Shown here in pieces: positions 1-9,012 of a DNA stretch of 64,000 bases. The notes under the pieces are model-generated. The model had not been told where the DNA came from. It saw only the letters and a list, made by a program, of their open reading frames with translations, and ran no database searches. Each line of letters opens with the position of its first letter. Position 1 is the stretch's first letter. This stretch comes from Kaistella jeonii (lineage in GTDB: Bacteria > Bacteroidota > Bacteroidia > Flavobacteriales > Weeksellaceae). The stretch spans positions 124,001-188,000 of the forward strand of contig NZ_JSYL01000002.1 in NCBI RefSeq assembly GCF_000812865.1. The letters run 5' to 3'. A program made the position numbers and the translations under genes.

Positions 1-1
1 A

Positions 2-286
2 GATTATACCCTGGATATACTCTCTACGAACTGCGGAGGAATCTTAAGAACAGGAGAAGTGGGAGGAAAAAGTGTCAGCATTTACCCAAATCCAGTAAAA
101 ACAATACTTTTTGTAAACGGAATGAAAGTGAATGATGCTAAAGTTTATGATGTAAGTGGAAAATTGATTGCAGTGAAAAGTACTGAAAATCAGATTAATG
201 TAGAAGGATTAGCAAAAGGTAATTATTTACTTCAAATGAAAGATAAAGACGGAAATAGTACAACTACCAAATTTATTAAAAAATAG
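2..286 (+). CDS. T9SS type A sorting domain, C-terminal part of a secreted protein (5' end outside window)
   Basis: The reading frame is open from the window edge, so this is the tail of a longer protein; the GTG at 59 is internal, not a start. The last ~75 residues have the usual Por secretion tail layout: a SIYPNPV motif, a VYDVSGK strand, then GNYLLQM and a final KFIKK. Known of the family: this domain directs a signal-peptide-bearing protein through the type IX secretion system and is removed at the surface. What the mature protein does cannot be told from the visible part. A hairpin terminator follows at 308. Confidence 0.85.
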   Translation, partial: DYTLDILSTNCGGILRTGEVGGKSVSIYPNPVKTILFVNGMKVNDAKVYDVSGKLIAVKSTENQINVEGLAKGNYLLQMKDKDGNSTTTKFIKK

Positions 287-307
287 AAATAGTTTTTTAA
301 AATAGAG

Positions 308-341
308 AAGAGATTTACCTTTATAAGTAAATCTCTTTTTC
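308..341 (+). terminator. Rho-independent terminator after the T9SS cargo gene
   Basis: Inverted repeat GAGATTTAC (310-318) and GTAAATCTC (327-335), extended by A-T pairs, with a T-run at 336-340. Confidence 0.8.
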
Positions 342-363
342 TTTATAAAAACAAGAGATATAG

Positions 364-394
364 TTTGTAGAAAATAAAAAGTTTCTTATATTTG
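364..394 (+). promoter_or_regulatory. Bacteroidota-type promoter of rpmH
   Basis: TTTG at 364-367 (-33 element), 19-bp spacer, TATATTTG at 387-394 (-7 element), followed by CA. This matches the known Bacteroidota consensus TTTG / TAnnTTTG closely. It lies about 45 bp upstream of the rpmH ATG. Confidence 0.75.
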
Positions 395-437
395 CAATCT
401 GAAAAATAAGATATAGTTTTTACTAAAAATATTAGCA

Positions 438-596
438 ATGAGCAAGAGAACGTTTCAACCATCGGAAAGAAAAAAGAGAAACAAACACGGTTTCCGTCTA
501 AGAATGTCAACACCTAACGGTAGAAGAATTTTGGCGGCGAGAAGAGCGAAAGGCAGAAAGAGTTTAACTGTAAGTGCACAGCGCGCTAAGAGATAA
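438..596 (+). CDS. rpmH: 50S ribosomal protein L34
   Basis: A 52-residue, very basic protein beginning [19 protein letters not shown] and ending with an Arg/Lys-rich tail that includes [19 protein letters not shown], which is the classic L34 pattern at the length usual for Bacteroidota. It is part of the large ribosomal subunit. It has its own promoter (364-394) and terminator (622-653), so it appears monocistronic; the common neighbours rnpA and dnaA are not here, as is often the case in Flavobacteriia. Confidence 0.96.
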   Translation: MSKRTFQPSERKKRNKHGFRLRMSTPNGRRILAARRAKGRKSLTVSAQRAKR

Positions 597-621
597 TCTC
601 AGGAATTATCATATACGAAAT

Positions 622-653
622 ATGCTTGAAAGTAATTTTTCAGGCATTTTTTG
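622..653 (+). terminator. Terminator after rpmH
   Basis: TGCTTGAAA (623-631) pairs with TTTCAGGCA (638-646) with one G-T wobble; T-run 647-652. Confidence 0.7.
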
Positions 654-756
654 TTTGTTAAAATTTGCCAATATTTAGCAGAAAAAGAAACTTTTCTCTA
701 CTTTTGGATTGCTGTTAAACCACTTTCAATTTTATCAACTTCAATCAAACAAAAAT

Positions 757-1467
757 ATGCCACATTCTTCTCAAGAAGGCCAAGACGTAATTCATCTAAC
801 CAATGCAAAAATTGCACAGAAAAACTTCACTGTTTTAAATGAGGTGAATCTTCATATTAAAAAAGGGAGATTCTGCTATCTCATCGGGAAAACGGGATCC
901 GGAAAAAGCTCTTTATTGAAGACGCTTTATGGACACATTCCTTTAAGTTCCGGTCAAGGCAATGTTGCTGGATTTGATTTGCAAAAACTTCGAACTTCTG
1001 ACGTACCAAACTTAAGACGAAAATTAGGAATTGTTTTTCAGGACTTTCAATTATTACCAGACCGAACTGTTGAGAAAAATCTAAAATTTGTTTTAGAAGC
1101 CACAGGTTGGACTGATAAGACTAAAATGGATGACAGAATCAATGAAGTCCTCGGAAGTGTAGGAATGAAATCTAAAAAACACAAAATGCCGCATGAACTT
1201 TCTGGTGGTGAACAACAGCGTATCGCCATTGCGAGAGCACTATTGAACCATCCTGAAGTGATATTGGCAGACGAACCTACTGGTAACCTGGATCCAGAAA
1301 CTTCAAACGAGATTATGACCCTTTTAAAACAAGTAGCTTTTGAAAATAATTCTGCGGTAGTTATGGCAACGCACGATTATCACATGATTCAAAACTTCCC
1401 AGGTGAAGCAATCCGTTGTGAAGATGGAAAAGTGACGGTTTTAGATACCGCTGAACTTTTTGAATAA
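757..1467 (+). CDS. ftsE: Cell division ATP-binding protein FtsE
   Basis: A 236-residue ABC-type ATPase. Walker A is GKTGSGKSS (residues 44-52), the Q-loop is VFQDFQLL, the signature is LSGGEQQR, Walker B is VILADEPTGNLD, and the H-loop is ATHDYH. The ligand specificity follows from the overall resemblance to flavobacterial FtsE, which pairs with the membrane protein FtsX to regulate peptidoglycan hydrolysis at the septum. No ftsX is adjacent, so the pair is split here. I chose the ATG at 757; an upstream TTG at 709 would add 16 unconserved residues. A LolD/MacB-type exporter ATPase is the main alternative. Confidence 0.82.
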   Translation: MPHSSQEGQDVIHLTNAKIAQKNFTVLNEVNLHIKKGRFCYLIGKTGSGKSSLLKTLYGHIPLSSGQGNVAGFDLQKLRTSDVPNLRRKLGIVFQDFQLLPDRTVEKNLKFVLEATGWTDKTKMDDRINEVLGSVGMKSKKHKMPHELSGGEQQRIAIARALLNHPEVILADEPTGNLDPETSNEIMTLLKQVAFENNSAVVMATHDYHMIQNFPGEAIRCEDGKVTVLDTAELFE

Positions 1468-1493
1468 TTTTAAAAACGTTTTTAAATATAAAA

Positions 1494-1526
1494 GATCCTG
1501 TAATTAATAACTACAGGATTTTTCTT
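1494..1526 (+). terminator. Terminator after ftsE
   Basis: ATCCTGTA (1495-1502) and TACAGGAT (1512-1519), followed by TTTTTC. Confidence 0.75.
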
Positions 1527-1542
1527 TTATAGAAATATGATA

Positions 1543-1604
1543 AGTTTTGGCTAAAGCCAACCATAATTTAAATAAAAAAACGGGCTAAAGCCCGTTCCTA
1601 TTGA
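1543..1604. repeat. Dispersed double-hairpin intergenic repeat, copy 1
   Basis: Two adjacent palindromes: TTGGCTAAAGCCAA (1547-1560) and ACGGGCTAAAGCCCGT (1580-1595), followed by TCCTATTGA. Both share the core GGCTAAAGCC. The same arrangement recurs at 38516-38577. It lies between the convergent ftsE and accA genes and may also act as the accA terminator. Confidence 0.85.
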
Positions 1605-1642
1605 TTCTTATCTACAATTATCTAAATCTTACAATTTTATTC

Positions 1643-2599
1643 TTATCCTTTGAATTGACCCATTGCAATAAATTTGTCCTGTCTTTGAGTTTCCAACTCT
1701 TTTCCTGTAAATTTAGAAAAAGCTTTAATGTTTTGCAGAATAGAAACTTTCAAATGGTCGTAAGCAACTTGTGGATCGTATTGTGCTCCACCAAGAGGTT
1801 CTTCAATAATTCCATCGATGAATTTTTCTTTCAATGCATCAGCAGGGGTTAATTTCAAAGCATTGGCTGCATCTTCTTTATGATCCCAGTTTCTCCAAAG
1901 AATTGATGAACAACTTTCTGGCGCAATTACGGTGTACCAAGTATTTTCCAACATGTACACTTTATTTCCAACGCCAATTCCTAATGCACCACCACTTGCT
2001 CCTTCACCAATGATATAAACAAAAAGCGGCGTTTTTAACATCGTCATTTCAAAAATATTTCTTGCAATTGCTTCACCTTGTCCGCGTTCTTCGGCTTCTA
2101 AACCAGGATAAGCTCCAGGTGTATCGATTAAAGAAATCACAGGAATTTTAAATTTCTCAGCCAATTTCATTAATCTTAACGCTTTTCGGTAGCCTTCCGG
2201 ATTACTCATTCCGAACCTACGAAATTGTCTTTCTTTCGTTGTTCTTCCTTTTTGCGTCCCGATAATCATTACTCTTTCTCCATCGATTGTTGCTAAACCG
2301 CCGATCATTGCGGGATCATCTGCAAAATTACGGTCGCCGTGCAATTCTAAAAAACTGTCTTTATCCGTAATTCCTTTAATAAAATCTAAAGTATAAGGAC
2401 GATCTGGATGACGGGAAAGCTGAACCCTTTGCCAAGGCGTAAGATTCAAATATATTTCCTTCTTTTTTTCTATAATTTTATCTTCGATTTGCGAGCAAGC
2501 GAGTTTTACATCTACTCCACTTTCTTCACCAACCAATGAACAGGTTTGATACTGATCCATCAATTCTTTAACCGGAAGTTCAAAACTTAAATATTCCAT
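1643..2599 (-). CDS. accA: Acetyl-CoA carboxylase carboxyltransferase subunit alpha
   Basis: A 318-residue protein of normal AccA length. It carries the carboxyltransferase core with [12 protein letters not shown] (residues 198-209) and the [12 protein letters not shown] segment. With AccD it transfers carboxyl from carboxybiotin to acetyl-CoA to make malonyl-CoA, the first step of fatty-acid synthesis, in the cytoplasm. Its partners accC and accB are 8 kb away in this window; accD is not seen. The start ATG at 2599 has a TAAATTTG sequence about 24 bp upstream on the minus strand, so it may have its own promoter despite lying only 48 bp after gltX. Confidence 0.96.
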   Translation of the reverse strand: MEYLSFELPVKELMDQYQTCSLVGEESGVDVKLACSQIEDKIIEKKKEIYLNLTPWQRVQLSRHPDRPYTLDFIKGITDKDSFLELHGDRNFADDPAMIGGLATIDGERVMIIGTQKGRTTKERQFRRFGMSNPEGYRKALRLMKLAEKFKIPVISLIDTPGAYPGLEAEERGQGEAIARNIFEMTMLKTPLFVYIIGEGASGGALGIGVGNKVYMLENTWYTVIAPESCSSILWRNWDHKEDAANALKLTPADALKEKFIDGIIEEPLGGAQYDPQVAYDHLKVSILQNIKAFSKFTGKELETQRQDKFIAMGQFKG

Positions 2600-2647
2600 T
2601 TTTGTAATTAAAAATTATCTTTCAAATTTAGGGAAAAATATAGGAAA

Positions 2648-4159
2648 TCAGGAAATATTATTCACTGCATTTTGAATTCTTGCGATACTCTCATCTTTCC
2701 CAAGGATTTGCATAATATCCGGAACATCTGGTCCTTTTAATTCGCCAACGAGACTTAATCGTAGTGGCATCATCACTTTTCCCATTCCCAATCCTTTGCT
2801 TTCTGCAAAATCATGAATGTCTTGTTTTAATATTTCAGCCTCGAAGTCAGAATTCTGTAGCTTTAAAATAAAATCTTTCATCACTTCTGAAGTTCCTTCA
2901 CTCCATGATTTTTTCACTGCTTTCTCCTCATATTCGGTTGGAGCTTCAAAGAAGAATTTTCCTTCGTTAAAAATATCTTTAACAAAAGTGGCTCTTTCTT
3001 TCATTAATGAAATAATTTTCAATAATTGAGCATCACTTGAATTTTTAAGATTAATTCCTTCAACATTCCTTAATAATACTAAAACATCTTCGTTAGATTT
3101 TACTTTCAAATATTCGTGGTTAAACCATTCCGCTTTTTCTTTATTGAATCTTGCGCCGGCTTTATGAACTTTATTTAAATCGAATTCTTTCCCCATTTCT
3201 TCCAAAGTCAAAATCTCCCGGTCGTTTGCCGGACTCCAACCAAGCAGTGCAACCATATTGATAAATGCTTCCGGAAGATAACCTTCTTCACGAAATCCTT
3301 TAGAAATATTTCCAGTTTCAGCATCTTTAAAATTTAAAGGAAATACTGGGAATCCAAATTTATCGCCATCTCTTTTACTGAGTTTTCCTTTTCCTTCAGG
3401 CTTCAGAATTAAAGATAAATGAGCAAATTCAGGCTTTTCCCAACCCATCGCTTCATATAATAAGTAATGCAAACCAAGAGAAGGAAGCCATTCTTCACCA
3501 CGAATAACGTGAGAAATTTCCATTTCGTGATCATCGACAACATTGGCAAAATGATAAGTCGGCATTCCGTCGTTTTTTACCAACACTTTATCATCTAAAG
3601 TATTAGTATTTACAGAAGATTTCCCTCGAATAATATCTTCCAGATTTAAAATTCGATCTACGGGCATTTTGAAACGAACAACGTAAGGAACTTTTTCGTC
3701 AATTAATTTCTGAACTTCTTCTTTAGATAAAGTCAAAGAATTTTTTAACCGATTTCTTGTGATATAGTTGTAGGCGAAAACTTCACCGTTTTTTTCAAAC
3801 TCGTTGCGTATCTCATCCAATTCTTCCGGCGTATCAAAGGCGAGATAAGCAAAATCTGTTTTAAGGAGTTCAACCAAATGTTTATCATAAATATCCTTTC
3901 TTTCAGATTGTCGGTAAGGCGCAAATTTGCCACCATGTTTCGGACTTTCATCGGGAATAATTCCACACCATTCCAATGCTTCTAAAATATATTCTTCGGC
4001 ACCTTCTACAAATCTTGCGGTATCGGTATCTTCGATTCTTAAAACAAAATCTCCGCCTTGATTTTTCGCAAAAAGATAATCGTATAAAGCGGTTCTTACT
4101 CCTCCTAAATGTAAAGGTCCGGTCGGACTTGGTGCAAAACGCACTCTTACTTTGCTCAT
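2648..4159 (-). CDS. gltX: Glutamate--tRNA ligase
   Basis: A 503-residue class I aminoacyl-tRNA synthetase. The HIGH-like motif is PSPTGPLHLGG (residues 10-20) and the KMSKS-like motif is KLSKR (259-263). It charges tRNA-Glu, and possibly also tRNA-Gln if the organism lacks GlnRS, which the window cannot show. Length and both motifs are normal. A TAAATTTGCA element lies about 20 bp upstream of the ATG on the minus strand. accA follows in the same direction. Confidence 0.97.
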   Translation of the reverse strand: MSKVRVRFAPSPTGPLHLGGVRTALYDYLFAKNQGGDFVLRIEDTDTARFVEGAEEYILEALEWCGIIPDESPKHGGKFAPYRQSERKDIYDKHLVELLKTDFAYLAFDTPEELDEIRNEFEKNGEVFAYNYITRNRLKNSLTLSKEEVQKLIDEKVPYVVRFKMPVDRILNLEDIIRGKSSVNTNTLDDKVLVKNDGMPTYHFANVVDDHEMEISHVIRGEEWLPSLGLHYLLYEAMGWEKPEFAHLSLILKPEGKGKLSKRDGDKFGFPVFPLNFKDAETGNISKGFREEGYLPEAFINMVALLGWSPANDREILTLEEMGKEFDLNKVHKAGARFNKEKAEWFNHEYLKVKSNEDVLVLLRNVEGINLKNSSDAQLLKIISLMKERATFVKDIFNEGKFFFEAPTEYEEKAVKKSWSEGTSEVMKDFILKLQNSDFEAEILKQDIHDFAESKGLGMGKVMMPLRLSLVGELKGPDVPDIMQILGKDESIARIQNAVNNIS

Positions 4160-4331
4160 TTTTCTTAAAATTTAAGTTGCAAATTTAAAGAAAAATCCTC
4201 CATTTGTATCTTAAATCCTATTGTTTTAAGCAATAACACTAAACACTTTCTCAATAATTTTTCAACGGGCTAAAAATTCTAAACATCATATTTCATAAAA
4301 TTACTTATTTTTGTAAATAAATAAAGCAACT

Positions 4332-4676
4332 ATGTTAGAAATTGGCGAAAGACCATGGGGAAAATATTACGTTTTAGCAGATGAACCTCACTATAAATTA
4401 AAAAGAATTGAAGTTAATCCAGGCCAAAGACTTTCTTACCAATATCATCATCATCGGCAGGAATTTTGGACGATCGTAGAAGGTGAAGCAGTTGTAATTC
4501 TTGATGAGATCGAACATCACTTGAAATACGGAGAAAGCATTCATATTCCTTTAGGAGCAAAACATCGCATCGAAAATAGAAGTTCAAAATCGGTAGTTTT
4601 TGTAGAAGTACAAACCGGAACTTATTTCGGCGAAGATGATATCGTGCGGTTAGATGATGATTACGAAAGAAATTAA
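4332..4676 (+). CDS. Stand-alone cupin of the type II mannose-6-phosphate isomerase family
   Basis: A 114-residue protein that is a single cupin barrel. It begins ERPWGKYYVL and carries QYHHHRQEFW and HIPLGAKHRIEN, the two metal-binding cupin motifs. This matches the C-terminal isomerase domain that in many bacteria is fused to a mannose-1-phosphate guanylyltransferase. Inferred role: interconversion of fructose-6-phosphate and mannose-6-phosphate to feed GDP-mannose for glycans. It opens a small glycosyltransferase island (4.3-9.0 kb), facing away from the GT2-GT4 gene. No GDP-mannose pyrophosphorylase is nearby, and activity of the lone domain is not proven from sequence. Confidence 0.8.
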   Translation: MLEIGERPWGKYYVLADEPHYKLKRIEVNPGQRLSYQYHHHRQEFWTIVEGEAVVILDEIEHHLKYGESIHIPLGAKHRIENRSSKSVVFVEVQTGTYFGEDDIVRLDDDYERN

Positions 4677-4782
4677 ATTTCGCAATCATTAAACTTATTA
4701 CAGGAATTCAAGCAAGAATTAAAAAAAATCATCTGCCCCCAAATTTCTAAAACCTTTTGATCTTTCTAAAATTCTATTAAAG

Positions 4783-6831
4783 TTATTTTTTGAATGATGC
4801 TTTTGCTTTCATATTTATTTTTTCTAATTGATTCTGTAAATGGTCAATTGAAAAGGGATAAAGGCTTTCTTCAGAATTATTTTTCAACACATTCCAAAGA
4901 TTTTCATCCGTATATAATTGTATGATTTTTTCAGCAAATAACTGCGCATCATCTTCAATCAAAGCATTTTTATAATCTGTCAGCTTCATTCCTTCTGCTC
5001 CAATAGTGCTACTAACTACTGGTAAGAAATATTCAAAAGCCTGCCCTATTTTCCCTTTTACACCAGCACCAAATCTTATAGGTGCAACCATAAGTCTGTT
5101 ATTGAGAAATTGATCTTTAACATCTGGAACAAAGCCTAAAAAATTAACTTTATCATTTATAATATCATTAATTTCATCTTTAACATTTCCGATGATGTTT
5201 AGTTTTAGATCTGGGATTTTCTTCCAAACAAATGGAAGTATTTCGTTTACTAAAAAATAAACCGCATCAATATTTGGATGATGCTTCGATCCTATAAAAA
5301 GAATATCTTTTCGAGATGCAAAGCTAGGAGCTTCCAACTCTTGTATTTTGACGTAATGAATATTGCTGATAACAAGATAATCTTTAGAATGCACAAATTT
5401 TTCCATATATGATTTTTCGTCCTCTGAAATAGGAATTACTAAATCAGCTTTCTCCGCGGAGATCCGCTCATACTTTAAGAATTTATCATAACTCCTTTTA
5501 TAGAATTTATCGTTCGGCGAATTTTCGAGCGTCCTCTTAAACCGAAGATGATGAATATCGACCATATCATAAACCATAAAACATTTGTCAAACATTTCCC
5601 TTACGCTACCATACTGTTTATAGAAAACATAACCCGCATAAAACCAGGCAATTGATTTTTTGACCGATACTCTTTTATAAAATTGTTTGAAATCCTTTAA
5701 AGGGAGATGTTCATAATAAACACAAACTCCCAGTCTTTGAAAATATTCGTTATAAGGATTGTCGATGAGGTTATTTCTTACTACATAAAACACATTAAAT
5801 CCCTGTCTTTTATAGGCTTTTATAATTTCTGTTAGTCGAAGATCACCAGAGTTTTTGTCAAAATGCGGCAATTCATTATTATAAAAAAAGATATTATTAT
5901 CATTATTCAATTCTAAAACTCTTTCTTGAACGGTCTTAGATTGAATCGCATCTAATTGAGTTTGCCACTTTTGTTTGAATAAAGAAAGATTTCTTTCAAA
6001 TAATTTATCCTTTTCAGTTGGAGTATTATCTTTCATTTGATGATAAGAAACTCCATTAAAATGAATTAATTTAGAAAAAGGAGTATAGTAAGTGTCTTTT
6101 CCCTGTTCATACTTTAGACGGAAACACAAATCGGTCTCTTCAAAATAAGCAGGTGCAAATTGCTCATCAAAATAATTGATTCCGCCACGATCATCATTCT
6201 TCTTAAAAAGCAAACTACAGCCGGAACAGTAATCTACTTTGTAGATGTAATTGATTTCAGGATAAAAAGTTTTTTTATTGGTAACAATTTGCTCAATCTT
6301 CTCATTTTTCATGATAACACTTCCTGCTTCCTGCAAACTGTTATCAGCATTTATTAGCATTGATCCGACTGCACCAACATTATCAAAGTTATTAAAGACA
6401 GATACTAACTCATCCAGAAAGCCTTTCAAAACGATGGTGTCATTATTTAAAAGATAAATATATTCGCCTTTCGCCTGAGAAATACTTTTATTGCAGCTTC
6501 TTAGAAAACCAAGATTTGAACTATTTTTTAAAATCGTAATATTATTGACTAATGAGAAATCGTAAGCATCGGGACTGTGATCATCGACCAATATAATTTC
6601 GAAGGATACTTCTGGTAGATTCTCGAAGATCGATTTTAAGCAGGCCCAAGTATAGTTTTCCTGATTGAAAAACGGAATAATTATCGAAACTTTGGGTTGG
6701 GTATGTAAAGGAAAATTGAGTGCGATAGGACTTAGTTCATTAGGGATTGAAACTGCATAATTTATAGATTCCAATTTTTCAATTCGCTCTTTTTTTTCTT
6801 TAAAATATTTAATTATTTTTAAAAGTCCCAT
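4783..6831 (-). CDS. Two-domain glycosyltransferase (GT2 fused to GT4-like)
   Basis: A 682-residue protein. Residues ~47-290 are a family 2 GT-A domain with KVSIIIPFFNQ, the nucleotide-binding LVDDHSP (DDH at 83-85), NNDT, and a late EETDLCFR acid motif. Residues ~313-680 resemble a GT-B family 4 transferase, with DLVIPISEDE, DILFIGSKHHPN, the phosphate-binding APIRFGAGVKGK, and EYFLPVVSS. Such fusions build polysaccharide or O-antigen chains with two linkages. There is no membrane segment or signal peptide, so it would act at the inner face of the membrane. The next gene upstream on the same strand starts 17 bp away, suggesting an operon. The sugar specificity cannot be predicted. Confidence 0.85.
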   Translation of the reverse strand: MGLLKIIKYFKEKKERIEKLESINYAVSIPNELSPIALNFPLHTQPKVSIIIPFFNQENYTWACLKSIFENLPEVSFEIILVDDHSPDAYDFSLVNNITILKNSSNLGFLRSCNKSISQAKGEYIYLLNNDTIVLKGFLDELVSVFNNFDNVGAVGSMLINADNSLQEAGSVIMKNEKIEQIVTNKKTFYPEINYIYKVDYCSGCSLLFKKNDDRGGINYFDEQFAPAYFEETDLCFRLKYEQGKDTYYTPFSKLIHFNGVSYHQMKDNTPTEKDKLFERNLSLFKQKWQTQLDAIQSKTVQERVLELNNDNNIFFYNNELPHFDKNSGDLRLTEIIKAYKRQGFNVFYVVRNNLIDNPYNEYFQRLGVCVYYEHLPLKDFKQFYKRVSVKKSIAWFYAGYVFYKQYGSVREMFDKCFMVYDMVDIHHLRFKRTLENSPNDKFYKRSYDKFLKYERISAEKADLVIPISEDEKSYMEKFVHSKDYLVISNIHYVKIQELEAPSFASRKDILFIGSKHHPNIDAVYFLVNEILPFVWKKIPDLKLNIIGNVKDEINDIINDKVNFLGFVPDVKDQFLNNRLMVAPIRFGAGVKGKIGQAFEYFLPVVSSTIGAEGMKLTDYKNALIEDDAQLFAEKIIQLYTDENLWNVLKNNSEESLYPFSIDHLQNQLEKINMKAKASFKK

Positions 6832-6848
6832 AATTATTTTATCACTTT

Positions 6849-7862
6849 TTATGTATTTCGTTGACTAACATTATCTAAAATGGTATCTAACCAATTAGAA
6901 AAGGAATATTTTTCTATAACAGATTCATCAATATCAACATATTCTAAAGATAGAAACGTTTTTATTTCAGCGAAATTATTATTTTCCAGAACAAAGATAT
7001 TATTTGGATGGTAGAAATCATATGATTTTACTAAAGGATTATTAGTGAGAATTTTCTTTTTATAATAAATGCCTTCAAAAATTCGAAACGATAAACCATT
7101 ATGGATTCTATTTTCAAAATCAAGCAAGACCGTGCTATTTTTAACCAATTTCAAAACGTCTAAATAGTTGACTTTTTCAGTAAAAAAATCGATATCACTA
7201 TTGTATTTATTTTGAGTACTTCTGCTGTTGCTATAAATTCTTATATCTGTTACTATATCTATAGATTTTAAATATTTTGCGATCTTAACAATATCTTCGA
7301 TTCGTTCTGCCAAAAAACTCCCAATAAAAAAAACTTTTTCCTCAGGATTACTGTTCGAAAATTCTTTGTCTTCCAAATAAAAATTGGGTACTAAAACAAT
7401 GTTTTTATGAATATTTTTGTATTTTGAATAATCGTCAATATCAAAAACCCCGAAACGATCGAAAATAGAGATAAGATAGAAAACATCACTAAATCTATTC
7501 AGACCGTCCCATTGATAAGCAACTATCTTTTTTGTCTTGGATTTGAGCTTCAATAAGGTTTCTCTGGTAAAAAGGTCGGGTCTTATGATAAAAACATAAT
7601 CAAAAATTTCTTGCTGCTTTTCAAATTCGATCTCAATATCTTTGCCGTTTTTTATTTTAGCCAACTGATATTTGATATCCTTCCTGTTAAAAATATTTTT
7701 TTGAATTAGAGCGTAGAGTTTTTCGCGGAAGCTTTTATATTTATAAGGTTGATCAGTTAAAAAAAGCAAAGATATTTCATAATTGCTATTTCTTAAATTA
7801 TTTACAATTCCTTCATAAAGTTTAAAATGTACTGGTAAAACAAGAACTAATTTCTTTTTCAT
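6849..7862 (-). CDS. Putative glycosyltransferase (GT-B-like), capsule/LPS type
   Basis: A 337-residue protein that I recognise only loosely. It starts KKKLVLVLPVHFKLYEGIV, a Rossmann-like N-terminus. It later has the segments YVFIIRPDLFTRE, VFFIGSFLAERI and a C-terminal DFENRIHNGLSFRIFEGIYYKKKILTN-type region (Arg...Phe-Glu-Gly), which resembles the sugar-nucleotide end of CgeB/GT4-like transferases. It is very rich in Lys, Ile, Phe and Asn, more so than the housekeeping neighbours. It is likely cotranscribed with the GT2-GT4 gene downstream, and divergent from the GT4 gene at 7924. A TACATTTG element lies just upstream of the start on the minus strand. Confidence 0.6.
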   Translation of the reverse strand: MKKKLVLVLPVHFKLYEGIVNNLRNSNYEISLLFLTDQPYKYKSFREKLYALIQKNIFNRKDIKYQLAKIKNGKDIEIEFEKQQEIFDYVFIIRPDLFTRETLLKLKSKTKKIVAYQWDGLNRFSDVFYLISIFDRFGVFDIDDYSKYKNIHKNIVLVPNFYLEDKEFSNSNPEEKVFFIGSFLAERIEDIVKIAKYLKSIDIVTDIRIYSNSRSTQNKYNSDIDFFTEKVNYLDVLKLVKNSTVLLDFENRIHNGLSFRIFEGIYYKKKILTNNPLVKSYDFYHPNNIFVLENNNFAEIKTFLSLEYVDIDESVIEKYSFSNWLDTILDNVSQRNT

Positions 7863-7923
7863 TGTTACAAATGTAATAAGATTGCCACATATAAGTTAAA
7901 TTTGTAGTACTAATATTTAAATT

Positions 7924-9012
7924 TTGTCCAAAAAAAAAATACTCCTCGATTTAGAACGTCTTCGCTATCCTTATTCCGGGATTGCAAATGTTTTTCGGAA
8001 TTTAGCCAAAGGTTCTGAGAATAAAAATCAACAATTCGATATTACATATTTTGGGGATTTTTCAGCTTTAGATTTCAAACTTTCCAATATAATTGAGTGG
8101 AAGAAGTGGCATAAATTTTACGAAAATTTTAGTCAGAAATTTGATATTATTCATGTAAGTCATCAATTATCGTCATACTTCCAAAAGAACTATAAAAATT
8201 CAATTAAAGTGGTGACGGTTCATGATCTCAATTTTCTGCATGAAAATCTTTCAGATAAGAAGAGAAGAAAAATGCTGAAAAAAGTAAATAATAATCTGAA
8301 AAATACAGATTATTTGGTTTGTATTTCAGAGTATGCTAAAAAAGATGTCGAAGAAAACAAACATCTTCTTACTTTTAATAAATTAAAAGAAATCGTTGTC
8401 ATTCATAACGGTGTAGAACTTCCTGAAGATCGAATCTATGATTTGGGGAAATTTTCATTTTTAAATCAAAAAAAATATATCCTGAATATTGGTGTTCTTT
8501 TCGATAAAAAAAATCAGCTTTCATTAGTAGAAATGCTTCCTTTCATTGATGATGATCTGGTATTAATCGCTTCAGACGAAAAGAATCCTTACGCAGAAAA
8601 TTTGCGAACTAGAATAAAAGAGTTGAAATTAGAAAATAGAGTTCATTTTCTAAGAAATATTTCGGAAGAGGAAAAATATGCGCTCATTCAAAATTGTGAT
8701 GCGATGTGTCATCCGAGTATTGCTGAAGGTTTCGGAATTCCGCCTATTGAAGCGATGGCTTTTGGCAAACCGGTTTTTCTTTCCACCTTTACAAGTCTGC
8801 CAGAAATTGGTGGCGATGCAGCTTTTTATTTTGAAAATTTCGAGCCGCAAAAAATGGCGGAATTCTTTACTGAAAAAATGAAATTTTACGAGGAAAATGA
8901 AGAAGATTTATCTTTAAAAATAAAAAATTGGACAAAACAATATGATTATAAAGTAATGTCCAATAATTATCTTAAATTTTATGAAGAGATTTTAGAGAAA
9001 TCTATTTCTTAA
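7924..9012 (+). CDS. Family 4 glycosyltransferase
   Basis: A 362-residue GT-B protein. The N-terminal domain has the [11 protein letters not shown] loop; the C-terminal domain has [12 protein letters not shown], and the GT4 acceptor/donor motif [22 protein letters not shown] with the conserved EGFGIP...E. It resembles mannosyl- or rhamnosyl-transferases of exopolysaccharide synthesis. The start is a TTG (7924), the only good in-frame start giving [18 protein letters not shown]; a TAAATTTG element lies 20 bp upstream. Its 3' end overlaps the convergent rocD by 11 bp. Confidence 0.87.
   Translation: MSKKKILLDLERLRYPYSGIANVFRNLAKGSENKNQQFDITYFGDFSALDFKLSNIIEWKKWHKFYENFSQKFDIIHVSHQLSSYFQKNYKNSIKVVTVHDLNFLHENLSDKKRRKMLKKVNNNLKNTDYLVCISEYAKKDVEENKHLLTFNKLKEIVVIHNGVELPEDRIYDLGKFSFLNQKKYILNIGVLFDKKNQLSLVEMLPFIDDDLVLIASDEKNPYAENLRTRIKELKLENRVHFLRNISEEEKYALIQNCDAMCHPSIAEGFGIPPIEAMAFGKPVFLSTFTSLPEIGGDAAFYFENFEPQKMAEFFTEKMKFYEENEEDLSLKIKNWTKQYDYKVMSNNYLKFYEEILEKSIS

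Noticed and set aside
4332-9012. Glycan island as a mobile element
   Set aside because: No integrase, transposase, tRNA or flanking repeat was found at its edges.
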